A DNA stretch of 64,000 bases from Paenibacillus sp. FSL M7-0420 (GTDB taxonomy: Bacteria; Bacillota; Bacilli; Paenibacillales; Paenibacillaceae), in NCBI RefSeq assembly GCF_038002345.1, contig NZ_JBBOCJ010000001.1, forward strand, positions 868,001-932,000, in the 5' to 3' direction. Under the pieces are notes generated by a model. That model worked only from the letters and a program-made list of their open reading frames with translations. It had not been told where the DNA came from and searched no databases. Numbering within the stretch: the first letter of the stretch is position 1; each line of letters opens with the position of its first letter. A program made the position numbers and the translations under genes. Shown piece after piece: positions 29,155 through 37,022 of the stretch.

Positions 29155-30585
29155 ATGAGGATATTTGCCGTGATCTTATGTCTTTTTATTGTGCAGCTTG
29201 CCATTATTACCGCTTCCGAATTCCGCCGTCCGCAGCGGGCGCTTGCCTGGATATGTATTACCTTCTGTTGCCCGCCGCTGGGTCTGCTGTTCTACTATTT
29301 CCTGGGGCGCGATTACTGGCAGAGCCGCAAGCTCGTGAACCGGTGCGTCTCCCTGCTGCGGGAAATCCGTATTCATATTGCCGGCAAGATTCATCAGGTC
29401 AAGCAGGTGGAGGATACCGGCAACCCCGGATTTGAACACCGCTCTGAGCTGCTGCACCTGTTCTCTGAACTGGCGGACAGTCCGGTTACAAGCCATAACC
29501 GGTGTGAAGTGCTGTCCAGCGCACAGGCAGCGTATAAGTCCATGCTGGAGGTGATGGAAGGTGCGCAGGAGCACATCCACATGGAGTTTTATATTTTCCG
29601 GGAGGATGGGATCGGCAAGCAGTTCCAGGAGCTGATGATCCGCAAGGTACGCCAGGGGGTGAGGGTGCGCCTGCTGTGCGATGGCCTGGGAAGCCATAAA
29701 CTAAGCCGGGGCTTTGTGAATACACTGAAGAACGCGGGGGTGCAGGTTTATTTTTTTCTGCCGCCGCTGACTGCACTGCCGGACCGCCGGTTCAACTACC
29801 GTAATCACCGGAAGATCCTGGTGGTGGACGGACTGACCGGATTCACCGGAGGCATGAACATCGGCGATGATTACCTGGGCAAAAATCCGGAAATGGGCTA
29901 CTGGCGGGATACGCATCTGCGCCTCGAAGGGGATGCCGTCTATCAGCTGCAGTATGTGTTTCTCAAGGACTGGCGGCTGGCGGCCGGTGATGCGCTCAGC
30001 CATCCGCGCTTCTTTCCGGATCATGACTGTAGCGGAAGGGAAGCCGTGCAGATTGTCGCCAGCGGTCCCGATGCGGCCATAGATGCGACCCAGGAGATGT
30101 ATTTTGCTTCCATCTGTGCCGCGAGACAGCGTATCTGGATGACCTCGCCATATTTTATCCCCGACCCTGCGATAAGCAGAGCGCTGAAGAATGCGGTTCT
30201 TAGCGGTGTGGACGTGAGGATCATTATCCCGGCGAAGCCGGATAACAAGCTGGTCTATTATGCCACGCTGTCGTATCTGGAGAATCTGCAGGACGCCGGC
30301 GTGAAGTTTTACCGCTATACCAGAGGGTTCATGCATGCCAAGGTCATGATTATCGACAGCCTGCTGGCCACCGTCGGCAGTGCCAATCTGGACATGCGCA
30401 GCTTCTATTCCAACTTCGAGCTGACGGCGGTGCTGTTCCGTCCGGAGACTATTACAGAGCTGGCTGAGGACTTCAGCAGAGATCTGGAGCAGAGTGAATT
30501 CATTGATCCGAAAAAATTCCGGGAGCGCAGCCGTAATGTCAAACGCATAGAAAGTCTGTGTCAGCTCTTATCTCCGCTATTATGA
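29155..30585 (+). CDS. Cardiolipin synthase (phospholipase D family)
   Basis: A 476-aa membrane enzyme that makes cardiolipin from two phosphatidylglycerols. Two N-terminal membrane helices (about residues 3-20 and 34-55) are followed by two PLD domains, each with an HKD motif: NHRKILVVDGLTGFTGGMN (about 222) and HAKVMIIDSLLATVGSANLD (about 396). The C terminus has the usual FSRDLEQSEFI region. The start at 29155 has AGGAGG 7 nt upstream; a TTG 18 nt earlier is unsupported. It is divergent from the M23 gene across a 277-bp gap in which I see nothing distinctive. Bacillus relatives are ClsA and YwjE; the paralogue cannot be fixed. Confidence 0.93.
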   Translation: MRIFAVILCLFIVQLAIITASEFRRPQRALAWICITFCCPPLGLLFYYFLGRDYWQSRKLVNRCVSLLREIRIHIAGKIHQVKQVEDTGNPGFEHRSELLHLFSELADSPVTSHNRCEVLSSAQAAYKSMLEVMEGAQEHIHMEFYIFREDGIGKQFQELMIRKVRQGVRVRLLCDGLGSHKLSRGFVNTLKNAGVQVYFFLPPLTALPDRRFNYRNHRKILVVDGLTGFTGGMNIGDDYLGKNPEMGYWRDTHLRLEGDAVYQLQYVFLKDWRLAAGDALSHPRFFPDHDCSGREAVQIVASGPDAAIDATQEMYFASICAARQRIWMTSPYFIPDPAISRALKNAVLSGVDVRIIIPAKPDNKLVYYATLSYLENLQDAGVKFYRYTRGFMHAKVMIIDSLLATVGSANLDMRSFYSNFELTAVLFRPETITELAEDFSRDLEQSEFIDPKKFRERSRNVKRIESLCQLLSPLL

Positions 30586-30659
30586 CAGAAAAGATGGCCG
30601 AATCATCGATTATCGAAGGTTATATCAATTTACATGCGTTATTTGACTTTCCTTTATGA

Positions 30660-30665
30660 TATAAT
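30660..30665 (+). promoter_or_regulatory. -10 element of the YitT gene
   Basis: TATAAT lies 88 bp before the YitT-family start. TTGACT at 30644 is too close to be its -35; GTTATT at 30638 gives a 16-bp spacer. Confidence 0.4.
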
Positions 30666-30752
30666 GGAAATATAAGAAGAACAGGGGAGAAGGCACGACT
30701 GTACGTTCGCTTTCGTAAGCTTCTTAGATATACTATTTATAGGGGGAGTTCT

Positions 30753-31661
30753 ATGACTGTAAGCCAACATATCTTTACGAGTGAAGAACAGAAGAAGACG
30801 CAGAAGTCTGGAGTGTTCAAGACGGCAAGACTGGCCCAGCGGATTGTGATGATTGTCATCGGAGCGGCCATGATGTCTGTTGCCCTTGAAATTTTTCTTG
30901 TTCCCAATAAGTTGATTGATGGCGGAATCACCGGTATTTCCATTATGTTGTCCCATATTTTCAATATACCGCTCGGTATTCTATTGACCCTGCTTAACCT
31001 GCCGTTCCTGGTTATCGGGTATAAGCAGATCGGGAAGACATTTGCCTTATCTACTCTATTTGCTGTAATTGTAATGTCCATCGGTACCCAGTTGCTCCAT
31101 CCTGTTCATCCCATTACGGTTGAGCCGCTGCTCGCAGCAGTATTCGGAGGGGTAATTCTCGGCGTTGGGGTCGGGCTCGTTGTCCGTTATGGCGGATCGC
31201 TCGATGGTACTGAGATTGTAGCCATTCTGGTATCCAAGAGGCTTCCGTTCTCTGTAGGGGAAGTCGTTATGTTCTTCAACCTGTTCATTCTGTCCGGCGC
31301 AGGCTTTGTGTTCGGCTGGAATAATGCGATGTTCTCGCTTATTGCGTATTACATTGCTTTCAAATTGATTGATATTACACTTGAAGGTCTGGACCAGTCT
31401 AAGTCGGTATGGATTATCAGTGATAAATTCCGTGATATCGGCGAAGCTCTGACGGAGCGTCTGGGACGCGGAGTGACTTATCTTGATGGTGAGGGCGGAT
31501 TCTCCGGCGATAACAAGAAAGTGATTTTTGTTGTCATTACCCGTCTGGAAGAAGCGAAGCTGAAGTCTATCGTAGAAGATTGGGATTCTGACGCGTTCAT
31601 CGCAATCGGCAATATCCATGATGTTAAGGGCGGCCGCTTCAAGAAAAAAGCAATTCATTAG
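30753..31661 (+). CDS. YitT-family membrane protein (DUF161/DUF2179)
   Basis: A 302-aa protein. After about 25 polar residues come five or six membrane helices (about residues 25-215; for example IVMIVIGAAMMSVALEIFLV). GGITGISIMLSH and GGSLDGTEIVAILVSKR are signature segments of the YitT family. The C-terminal soluble DUF2179 domain (about 216-300) contains GRGVTYLDGEGGFSGDNKKVIFVVITR. The family is common in Firmicutes and has no firm function, though transport is often suggested. The start follows GGGGGAG. It is monocistronic. Confidence 0.9.
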   Translation: MTVSQHIFTSEEQKKTQKSGVFKTARLAQRIVMIVIGAAMMSVALEIFLVPNKLIDGGITGISIMLSHIFNIPLGILLTLLNLPFLVIGYKQIGKTFALSTLFAVIVMSIGTQLLHPVHPITVEPLLAAVFGGVILGVGVGLVVRYGGSLDGTEIVAILVSKRLPFSVGEVVMFFNLFILSGAGFVFGWNNAMFSLIAYYIAFKLIDITLEGLDQSKSVWIISDKFRDIGEALTERLGRGVTYLDGEGGFSGDNKKVIFVVITRLEEAKLKSIVEDWDSDAFIAIGNIHDVKGGRFKKKAIH

Positions 31662-31801
31662 CATTAGCGTAACCGGTTCAGCCGGAACGCTTCGAAGGAA
31701 GGTATATTTACGAACGACAGAGTAACCCATACGGCGGTCCTGACTTGTTGCCCCGTATGCCCATATATAATAATACCTTCCGTCCTGATTCTGGACGCCA
31801 G

Positions 31802-31839
31802 ATAAGCCCGCAGCCTGAGAATGGCATTTGCGGGCTTAT
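31802..31839. terminator. Hairpin between the YitT and LigD-polymerase genes
   Basis: ATAAGCCCGCA (31802-31812) pairs with TGCGGGCTTAT (31829-31839). The right arm contains the stop codon of the minus-strand LigD-polymerase gene. It may terminate the YitT transcript; the T tract is poor. Confidence 0.5.
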
Positions 31840-32732
31840 TGCTGTCCTGAGGGCAGCTTGGCAATAATCGCTTCGACCGGCTGGGGAGGAACCTTGGCAA
31901 TCAGATCTCCTAACCGGCTGAGACGCTCTTCTATATTCAGCAGGTTAAAATCTGTAGGCTTGACGCCCCGTTCAACCTCCTCCCACAGGAGGGGAGTGGA
32001 GACGGTAGCCAGCGGCCGGGCGCGCGGGGTGTAAGGGGCAGCAAGCGTTTTGCCGCCGTAATGCTGGAGATAATCGAAATATATTTTATCCCCGCGATGC
32101 TTCTTCAGGCGCTCCAGGGTGAACAGATCAGGGCGCTTCTCGGTGACATAGCGGCCTACGAAATGCCCGATCCGGCGCAGCTCATCGAAGGTCACCCCCG
32201 GCTTAACCGGAACAATGATCTGTACTCCGGTGGCTCCCGAGGTTTTGGGAACGGAGTCCAGTCCGAGCGATCTCAGTACCTCCCCTACCACAGCAGCAGC
32301 TTCCATAATCCGCGGTTCGACCTCAAGCGAAGGGTCCAGATCAATCATCCATTCACAGGGCAGAATACTGCCGGCATAATGGAGGGAGGGATGGAATTCG
32401 AGCGCAGCCAGATTGCCCAGCCAGAGCAGCTCCGGCAGGCCCTGCAGCACAATGTAGGTGATATCATCCTGCACCGCCGTGCGGACGAATTCCGGCAGCG
32501 GTTCCGGGGCGTTCTTCTGATAGAAGGACATCCCGGGAACGCCATGGGGATAGCGGATCACCGTGAGCAGCCGGTCCTTGCAATAGCGCAGCAGGTAAGG
32601 CGAGAGGGCCGCCAGCTTTTGCAGATAGATCTGCTTGGTGATGCCCATCTCGGGCCAGAGCGGTTTGTCGGGATTGGTGATGCTGATTTGCTGTCCGTCT
32701 ACTGTAATGGTTCCTTTAGTGGCCGCTGGCAT
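31836..32732 (-). CDS. LigD-type NHEJ polymerase/primase domain protein
   Basis: A 298-aa stand-alone LigD polymerase domain of the archaeo-eukaryotic primase superfamily. Visible motifs are LTVIRYPHGVPGMSFYQKN, the catalytic acid pair in WMIDLDPS, SGATGVQIIVPV and the late YTPRARPLATVSTPLLWEEV. Such proteins fill in or add ribonucleotides at double-strand breaks held by Ku. I chose the ATG at 32732 since AAGGAGGG precedes it and conservation starts there; the frame is open about 110 bases further upstream. It is separated from the ligase and ku genes by an opposite-strand gene, so the LigD functions are split over two transcripts. Confidence 0.92.
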   Translation of the reverse strand: MPAATKGTITVDGQQISITNPDKPLWPEMGITKQIYLQKLAALSPYLLRYCKDRLLTVIRYPHGVPGMSFYQKNAPEPLPEFVRTAVQDDITYIVLQGLPELLWLGNLAALEFHPSLHYAGSILPCEWMIDLDPSLEVEPRIMEAAAVVGEVLRSLGLDSVPKTSGATGVQIIVPVKPGVTFDELRRIGHFVGRYVTEKRPDLFTLERLKKHRGDKIYFDYLQHYGGKTLAAPYTPRARPLATVSTPLLWEEVERGVKPTDFNLLNIEERLSRLGDLIAKVPPQPVEAIIAKLPSGQQ

Positions 32733-32920
32733 GGGACATCCCTCCTTAGGCTTGTCTATGTCTGTACTAGTATTTGCCGTGCTGCCGGTTTTCAGTCGGG
32801 ATTCCGGTCCGGGATAAGGGCAGTTCACACTTTTTTTGCGCAAAATGTCCCTTTTGGTCAGGGCCGGGGCTTATAAGGGTGTTAGCTATAAGAGAGGAGC
32901 GTTTTACGATTTTGGATGAA

Positions 32921-33688
32921 ATGGAGCACCTCGTTGTTAAGGTCACGCCGCCCTACATTGGCTCTAGCTCTGCCCGGGAACGTTTCTTTAAGCTAAGGGA
33001 GCAATATGAACAACAGGCGCAAGCAGATTTACAGCCGGGGGAGACAGCAGCTTATTATGTCAATGACAGTGAATTGATTGCATTGATGAACGGGCTGGGT
33101 TATGGGAAACCGCTATTTTTCACTAGCAGAACGGTTACCTATACCAACTACGCGAAGCTGTCAGCCGCCCGGGAGCAAACGGGCAAGTGGAGCTTTGCAC
33201 TGCCGCCTGAGCGAATAGGCGGGTTACAGTTTGCCGGGGGCCGGCTGTTCGCCAAAACCCCCTCTGCGTTTGAGCCGGAGTACCAGCTGGCACTGGAGAC
33301 ATTGAAGGCCAAAACGGAAGCTGCTCCGGACGGGAATCCGCTGGCTGCAACTTTATGGCCCTTGGAGAAGCTCGCAAGCGCCGAGGTGATCTATCAGGAT
33401 GGAAGTAATCAGCTGAAGCTTCAGTTATTCTGGAATAACGCAGCAACCACCGGTCCTTCGCAAATTCACGTATCCCCCGGCCAAACGACTGAACTATGGA
33501 CCTACGAGGATAAGGAGCTGCTATTCATTCCGGGGACAGGCGCTGGAGAAGAGAACGGAAGTTCAGTAAGCAGACTGTATTGGTATGACAGCGCCTACGG
33601 AGGGCTTGCTTTGATTACGGACCCGCCGGATAAGCGGCTGACCCGGGAGCAATGGGAGAGCATTGCCGCCGGTATGGTGCAGCGGTGA
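32921..33688 (+). CDS. Uncharacterised protein
   Basis: A protein of about 255 aa that I do not recognise. It begins near MEHLVVKVTPPYIGSSSARE and has no signal peptide or membrane helix. It contains a charged helix (FFKLREQYEQQAQADL) and a beta-rich second half ending YDSAYGGLALITDPPDKRLT. Alternative starts are TTG at 32912, 12 nt after GAGGAG, and GTG at 32879; none is clearly best. It is the only plus-strand gene inside the minus-strand NHEJ set and has its own terminator, so it looks inserted there. The codon pattern is ordinary for the region. Confidence 0.6.
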   Translation: MEHLVVKVTPPYIGSSSARERFFKLREQYEQQAQADLQPGETAAYYVNDSELIALMNGLGYGKPLFFTSRTVTYTNYAKLSAAREQTGKWSFALPPERIGGLQFAGGRLFAKTPSAFEPEYQLALETLKAKTEAAPDGNPLAATLWPLEKLASAEVIYQDGSNQLKLQLFWNNAATTGPSQIHVSPGQTTELWTYEDKELLFIPGTGAGEENGSSVSRLYWYDSAYGGLALITDPPDKRLTREQWESIAAGMVQR

Positions 33689-33720
33689 GGGGAAGCGAGC
33701 GGGCATCAGGGCGTTAAAAT

Positions 33721-33763
33721 AAAGGTGTTCCAGAAGCCGCAAAGGCTGAGGAACATCTTTTTT
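33721..33763. terminator. Bidirectional terminator
   Basis: GGTGTTCC (33724-33731) pairs with GGAACATC (33750-33757) around an inner AGCC/GGCT helix, followed by TTTTTT. It ends the uncharacterised gene. Just after it lies TATGCGAAAAACCGAACACA, a relic of the palindromic-repeat core. Confidence 0.8.
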
Positions 33764-33874
33764 GTATGCGAAAAACCGAACACAATGATGTCCCTTTTTG
33801 GAGTCCGGCGGCATTATAGGGGTGTTGCAGCAACAACACATCCACTGCCGGAAGCCTTACTCCCCAATAGGCAG

Positions 33875-34873
33875 CTAGAACCCCCTCTGGCTTAAAGAAC
33901 AAGAATGGGCGGGCAGTTCGACCTGAGCCTGAATCACAGGCTGGCGGAAGGTGCCGGAGGGATTCCATTCCAGAAAATGCAGCTTAAATACCAGCTCAGG
34001 CTTAATCCAAACGGAGCCTGAGCTTCGCTGCGGAAGCTCGGCAAACGGCATCTGCTCTGTGACAAGTCCCGGAATTCGTCCGGTCAGCGTCCGCCAGTCC
34101 TGGACGGTCATTCTGCCCGCCCCGGCATGTCCGATATAATGCAGCCTGCCGGCATCATCATACAGGCCGAACAGCAGCGCATTCACGATGCCGTCCCGGA
34201 AGGTGACGCCCCCGGCGACAGCGGTGACATCGGAGATGATCTTGAGCTTCTGCCAGCGTCTGTCCTTGCCGCCCAGCGCATAGGTGCTATCGAGATCCTT
34301 GCAGACGATCCCCTCCAGACTCCCCTGCCGCGCGGCAGTAAGCAGTTGTGCAGGGTCCGGGTAGCTCGGCACCTGCTGCACATGGGGATGGGGCAGCAGC
34401 ATCTCCTTCAGCAGCTCCTGCCGCCGGGACAGCGGTTCGTCCAGCAGCCAGATGCCATCACAATACAGCATATCAAAAACCATATACAGCACCGGAACCT
34501 GCGGCTGCACTGCCCGGATCGCCGCCTCATTCTTCAGGCTGTCCCGCCGCATGACCTCATGGAAGGAGGGCTTGCCGCCGCTGAGTGCAATGATCTCGCC
34601 ATCCAGAATGAAGGAGCCGGCCCGGCAATAGCTCCCTGGTCCGGCCAGCTCAGGATATTGGAGCGTGCGCCGGTTGCCCCGGCGGTTAATCAGTTCGGCC
34701 TGGCGCCCATCGTAATAGGAGATCATCCGCACGCCGTCCCATTTGATCTGGGCGATCCACTGGTCCCCGTCGGGAAGCACAGAGGCCAGTACAGGCTCAA
34801 ACGGAGTGATGGTCTTAAGCTGAAGGGAGCTGTCCAGCCTGGCGGCGGGTGCAGACACCCGGCCTCTAGGCAC
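33875..34873 (-). CDS. ATP-dependent DNA ligase (LigD ligase domain type)
   Basis: A 332-aa ligase for end joining. The adenylation motif is IKWDGVRMISYYDG with catalytic Lys at about residue 44. Later nucleotidyltransferase motifs are FILDGEIIAL, VFDMLYCDG, EGIVCKDL and the final lysine motif WQKLKI. The OB-fold follows at about 220-310. Neither a nuclease nor a polymerase domain is attached, unlike full LigD. It overlaps the end of ku by 8 nt and is co-transcribed with it. The N-terminal 15 residues are not conserved. Confidence 0.92.
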   Translation of the reverse strand: MPRGRVSAPAARLDSSLQLKTITPFEPVLASVLPDGDQWIAQIKWDGVRMISYYDGRQAELINRRGNRRTLQYPELAGPGSYCRAGSFILDGEIIALSGGKPSFHEVMRRDSLKNEAAIRAVQPQVPVLYMVFDMLYCDGIWLLDEPLSRRQELLKEMLLPHPHVQQVPSYPDPAQLLTAARQGSLEGIVCKDLDSTYALGGKDRRWQKLKIISDVTAVAGGVTFRDGIVNALLFGLYDDAGRLHYIGHAGAGRMTVQDWRTLTGRIPGLVTEQMPFAELPQRSSGSVWIKPELVFKLHFLEWNPSGTFRQPVIQAQVELPAHSCSLSQRGF

Positions 34874-35846
34874 CGGTGCCCTTGCTCTTCGCGCTCCGGC
34901 GCTTCGGCTTCGGAGCGATCACCGGAATCGGTCCGGTGGCTTCATCTACAACCGGAGCGGCGGGTGTATCGGTTGAAGTCCCGGCGGCAGTAGCCTTGGC
35001 CGGACGTTTCTTCGCACCGGCGGCTGTCCGCGGCTTGGCCCCGCTGTCTCCCTTGGCGGGTCCGGGATCGGAAGGAATATGCTGCACAGCTTCGATACTG
35101 GCCTGCAGGGCGGCCATCAGATCGATAACATTGTTCTCCTGGCGGGCCGGAGCAATATGGAACTCTTCGCCTGCAATCTTATGTGTAATCAGATCAAGCA
35201 TCCGCTGGCGGTAATCATCCGTATATTTGGCAGGCTCGAACGGGGTGGACAGCTGTGAGATCAGCAGCTTGGCCATGTCCAGCTCCTTGTCGTTCACGCT
35301 GCCCGGCTCCGGCAGGCCGGGAACCTGCGATACCGGACGGACCTCGTCCGGGTAATAGATCGTCTCAATCGCCAGACAGTCCGCCAGGACGCGGATGGCG
35401 GCCAGACTGCTTTTGGAGCGGATGGAGATCTTGGCAATACCGATCTTCCCGGTCTGACGCATCGCCTCCATCAGCAAACGGTAAGCATTGGCACCTGCCT
35501 GGTCTGGTGACAGATAATAGGTCTTCTGGAAATAAATCGGGTCAATCTCCGTCAAATCCACGAAATCCAGTATGGTGATGCTCTTGCTGCTCTCCTCGCT
35601 TAGCTGATCCAGCTCCTCCTTGTCGAACAGGACAAATTTTCCCTTCTCATATTCGTACCCCTTGCCGATCTCCTCCCAGGTGACCTCCTTGTCACAGACA
35701 GGACATTTACGTACATAAGACAGCGGACTGCCGCATTCTTTGTGGATGTAGCGCAGCGAGATGTCTTTATCCTCCGTAGCGGAGAACATCTTGACCGGAA
35801 CATGCACAAGCCCGAAGCTGATGGCTCCTTTCCAAACGGTATGCAT
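34866..35846 (-). CDS. ku: Ku protein (NHEJ end-binding)
   Basis: A 326-aa bacterial Ku homologue that would form a ring dimer on DNA ends and recruit LigD activities. The core (about residues 1-250) starts with MHTVWKGAISFGLVHVPVKM, contains a zinc-like cysteine pair in SYVRKCPVCDKEVTW, and has YYLSPDQAGANAYRLL. The C terminus (about 255-326) is a Lys/Ala/Pro-rich disordered tail, typical of Ku proteins that bind DNA with the extension. The start follows AGGAGG at 8-nt spacing. A sigma-G-like -10 element lies upstream, which suits a role in spores. Confidence 0.95.
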   Translation of the reverse strand: MHTVWKGAISFGLVHVPVKMFSATEDKDISLRYIHKECGSPLSYVRKCPVCDKEVTWEEIGKGYEYEKGKFVLFDKEELDQLSEESSKSITILDFVDLTEIDPIYFQKTYYLSPDQAGANAYRLLMEAMRQTGKIGIAKISIRSKSSLAAIRVLADCLAIETIYYPDEVRPVSQVPGLPEPGSVNDKELDMAKLLISQLSTPFEPAKYTDDYRQRMLDLITHKIAGEEFHIAPARQENNVIDLMAALQASIEAVQHIPSDPGPAKGDSGAKPRTAAGAKKRPAKATAAGTSTDTPAAPVVDEATGPIPVIAPKPKRRSAKSKGTGA

Positions 35847-35879
35847 GAGAATCGCCTCCTGATGGGATGTGTTATGGCT

Positions 35880-35886
35880 TAGTATG
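35880..35886 (-). promoter_or_regulatory. Sigma-G-type -10 (CATACTA) upstream of ku
   Basis: On the minus strand CATACTA, the consensus -10 of forespore sigma-G promoters, lies 34 bp upstream of the ku start. The -35 is weak. B. subtilis ku/ligD are known forespore genes. Confidence 0.5.
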
Positions 35887-35913
35887 GAACGGGATGGCTT
35901 TTTCTAGCCGGAT

Positions 35914-35942
35914 GCATGTTTTGAGAGTCATGGGAAAAAATA
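35914..35942 (+). promoter_or_regulatory. Forespore (sigma-F/G-type) promoter of the small spore genes
   Basis: GCATG at 35914-35918, a 14-bp spacer and GGAAAAAATA at 35933-35942 fit the sigma-F pattern (GYATA, about N15, GGNNANANTR), with the -10 matching fully. It points to the 59-aa ORF and the SspH gene. Confidence 0.55.
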
Positions 35943-35988
35943 AATGCTGCTCAGCTTGCACAGACACAAAGCGTGAAAAGGGGGCATT

Positions 35989-36168
35989 ATGGACAAGGAG
36001 CACTATCACTGGAGCGATGCCCTATCGGAGCAGGATATTCCGGCAGAGGCGGTCAATTGGGACAATATTATTGCCGATCCGGAGGATGCCGGACTGGACG
36101 AGGACGCAGGCCTGCTGGATGCCGGTGCAACCATAGGGGAGCTTCCGGCGGAAGATGACGAGGAATAA
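35989..36168 (+). CDS. Small acidic protein, 59 aa
   Basis: A 59-codon gene beginning MDKEHYHWSDALSEQDI with a good AAAAGGGGG ribosome site. It is very acidic (about 17 Asp and Glu residues, mostly in the second half, ending EDDEE) and has no Cys or Lys beyond residue 3. I do not recognise it. It lies 15 bp before the SspH-like gene and after a forespore-type promoter, so it is probably a small spore protein or partner of SspH. It is too short for most default gene finders. Confidence 0.65.
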   Translation: MDKEHYHWSDALSEQDIPAEAVNWDNIIADPEDAGLDEDAGLLDAGATIGELPAEDDEE

Positions 36169-36183
36169 GGAGGCAAGAAGAGA

Positions 36184-36369
36184 ATGGATATAACACGTGC
36201 GAAGGATATTTACGCTTCCAAGGACAAGATCGCTGTGCATCTCGACGGAGAACCGGTTTGGATTGAGCATGTAGATTCGGATAACGGTATGGCAACGGTT
36301 CAGGTAGGCTCCCGGCCGGATAATACGCAGACTGTTGGCGTTGAGCGGCTGGAGGAGCAGGAGAAGTAG
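36184..36369 (+). CDS. sspH: Small acid-soluble spore protein, H type
   Basis: A 61-aa protein of the SspH family. It begins MDITRAKDIYASKDKIAVHL and contains PVWIEHVDSDNGMATV, both typical of H-type SASP. These minor spore-core proteins accumulate in the forespore under sigma-F/G control. The ribosome site is AAGGAGGC-like (GGAGGCAAGAAGAG). It follows the 59-aa acidic ORF in the same transcript and is divergent from ku-ligase, so a spore protein and a spore DNA-repair set share one regulatory region. Confidence 0.88.
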   Translation: MDITRAKDIYASKDKIAVHLDGEPVWIEHVDSDNGMATVQVGSRPDNTQTVGVERLEEQEK

Positions 36370-37022
36370 CGGTTCAGCACAATAAGTCTGGCAGGTATTC
36401 AGGTAAAATACTAATTGGAGCAGGCGTTCTCTTGGCGGTGACACCATCGCAGGAGTCTCCTGCTTTTTGTGTGGCCTGACCTCCTACACACGTTATGCTC
36501 AGGGCCGGGCGTGGAGCGCGAATGAGGTGTATGAGTGCACCCTGAATTCGTGGAAAGTGAGCGTGGGGCGGCTTACGGATACATGAAGCGAGGAATGGCG
36601 GACTGTAGTGCTCTTAATGGAATAGATTTCCTCATTTTGTGGATTCATACGGACTCAGAGGCCGTTAAGTAACCTATTCGGCGTAACATTTGGCTCAAAA
36701 TTCGAAGTTAACGGCACTTGAGTCCGCAACAAGCAGCAAAATGATATTTTAAGCCAAATAGCGGCTTCTGTGTCCGCTTAACTCCCAGCAGTCCACTTAT
36801 CTGCCACCATGCTCATTAGTCACCTCACACACCGTCTTCTCGCTCATCCGCCACCATGCTCATCCGCACCACACACCCTGCACTCCCCTCACCTGTCACC
36901 TCCTCAAGTCACCTTCCCTCACAGCTTCAACTGGCAACGGCCCCATAATTATAGCTGACACAGATATTGACGCCGGGAGTGGTGAGCCCCTATATTTGGG
37001 AGTAGAATTTTGACGAAAAGAG
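36370..37022. repeat. Gene-free stretch with an imperfect palindromic element
   Basis: At about 36625-36750 two arms are imperfect reverse complements: CGGACTCAGAGGCCGTTAA (36650-36668) against TTAACGGCACTTGAGTCCG (36708-36726), with further pairing outward through CATTTTG. This differs in sequence from the 10957 element and is a second intergenic palindrome family. At about 36800-36870 the segment GCCACCATGCTCAT occurs twice inside a C/T/A-rich tract. No gene is visible. Confidence 0.6.
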
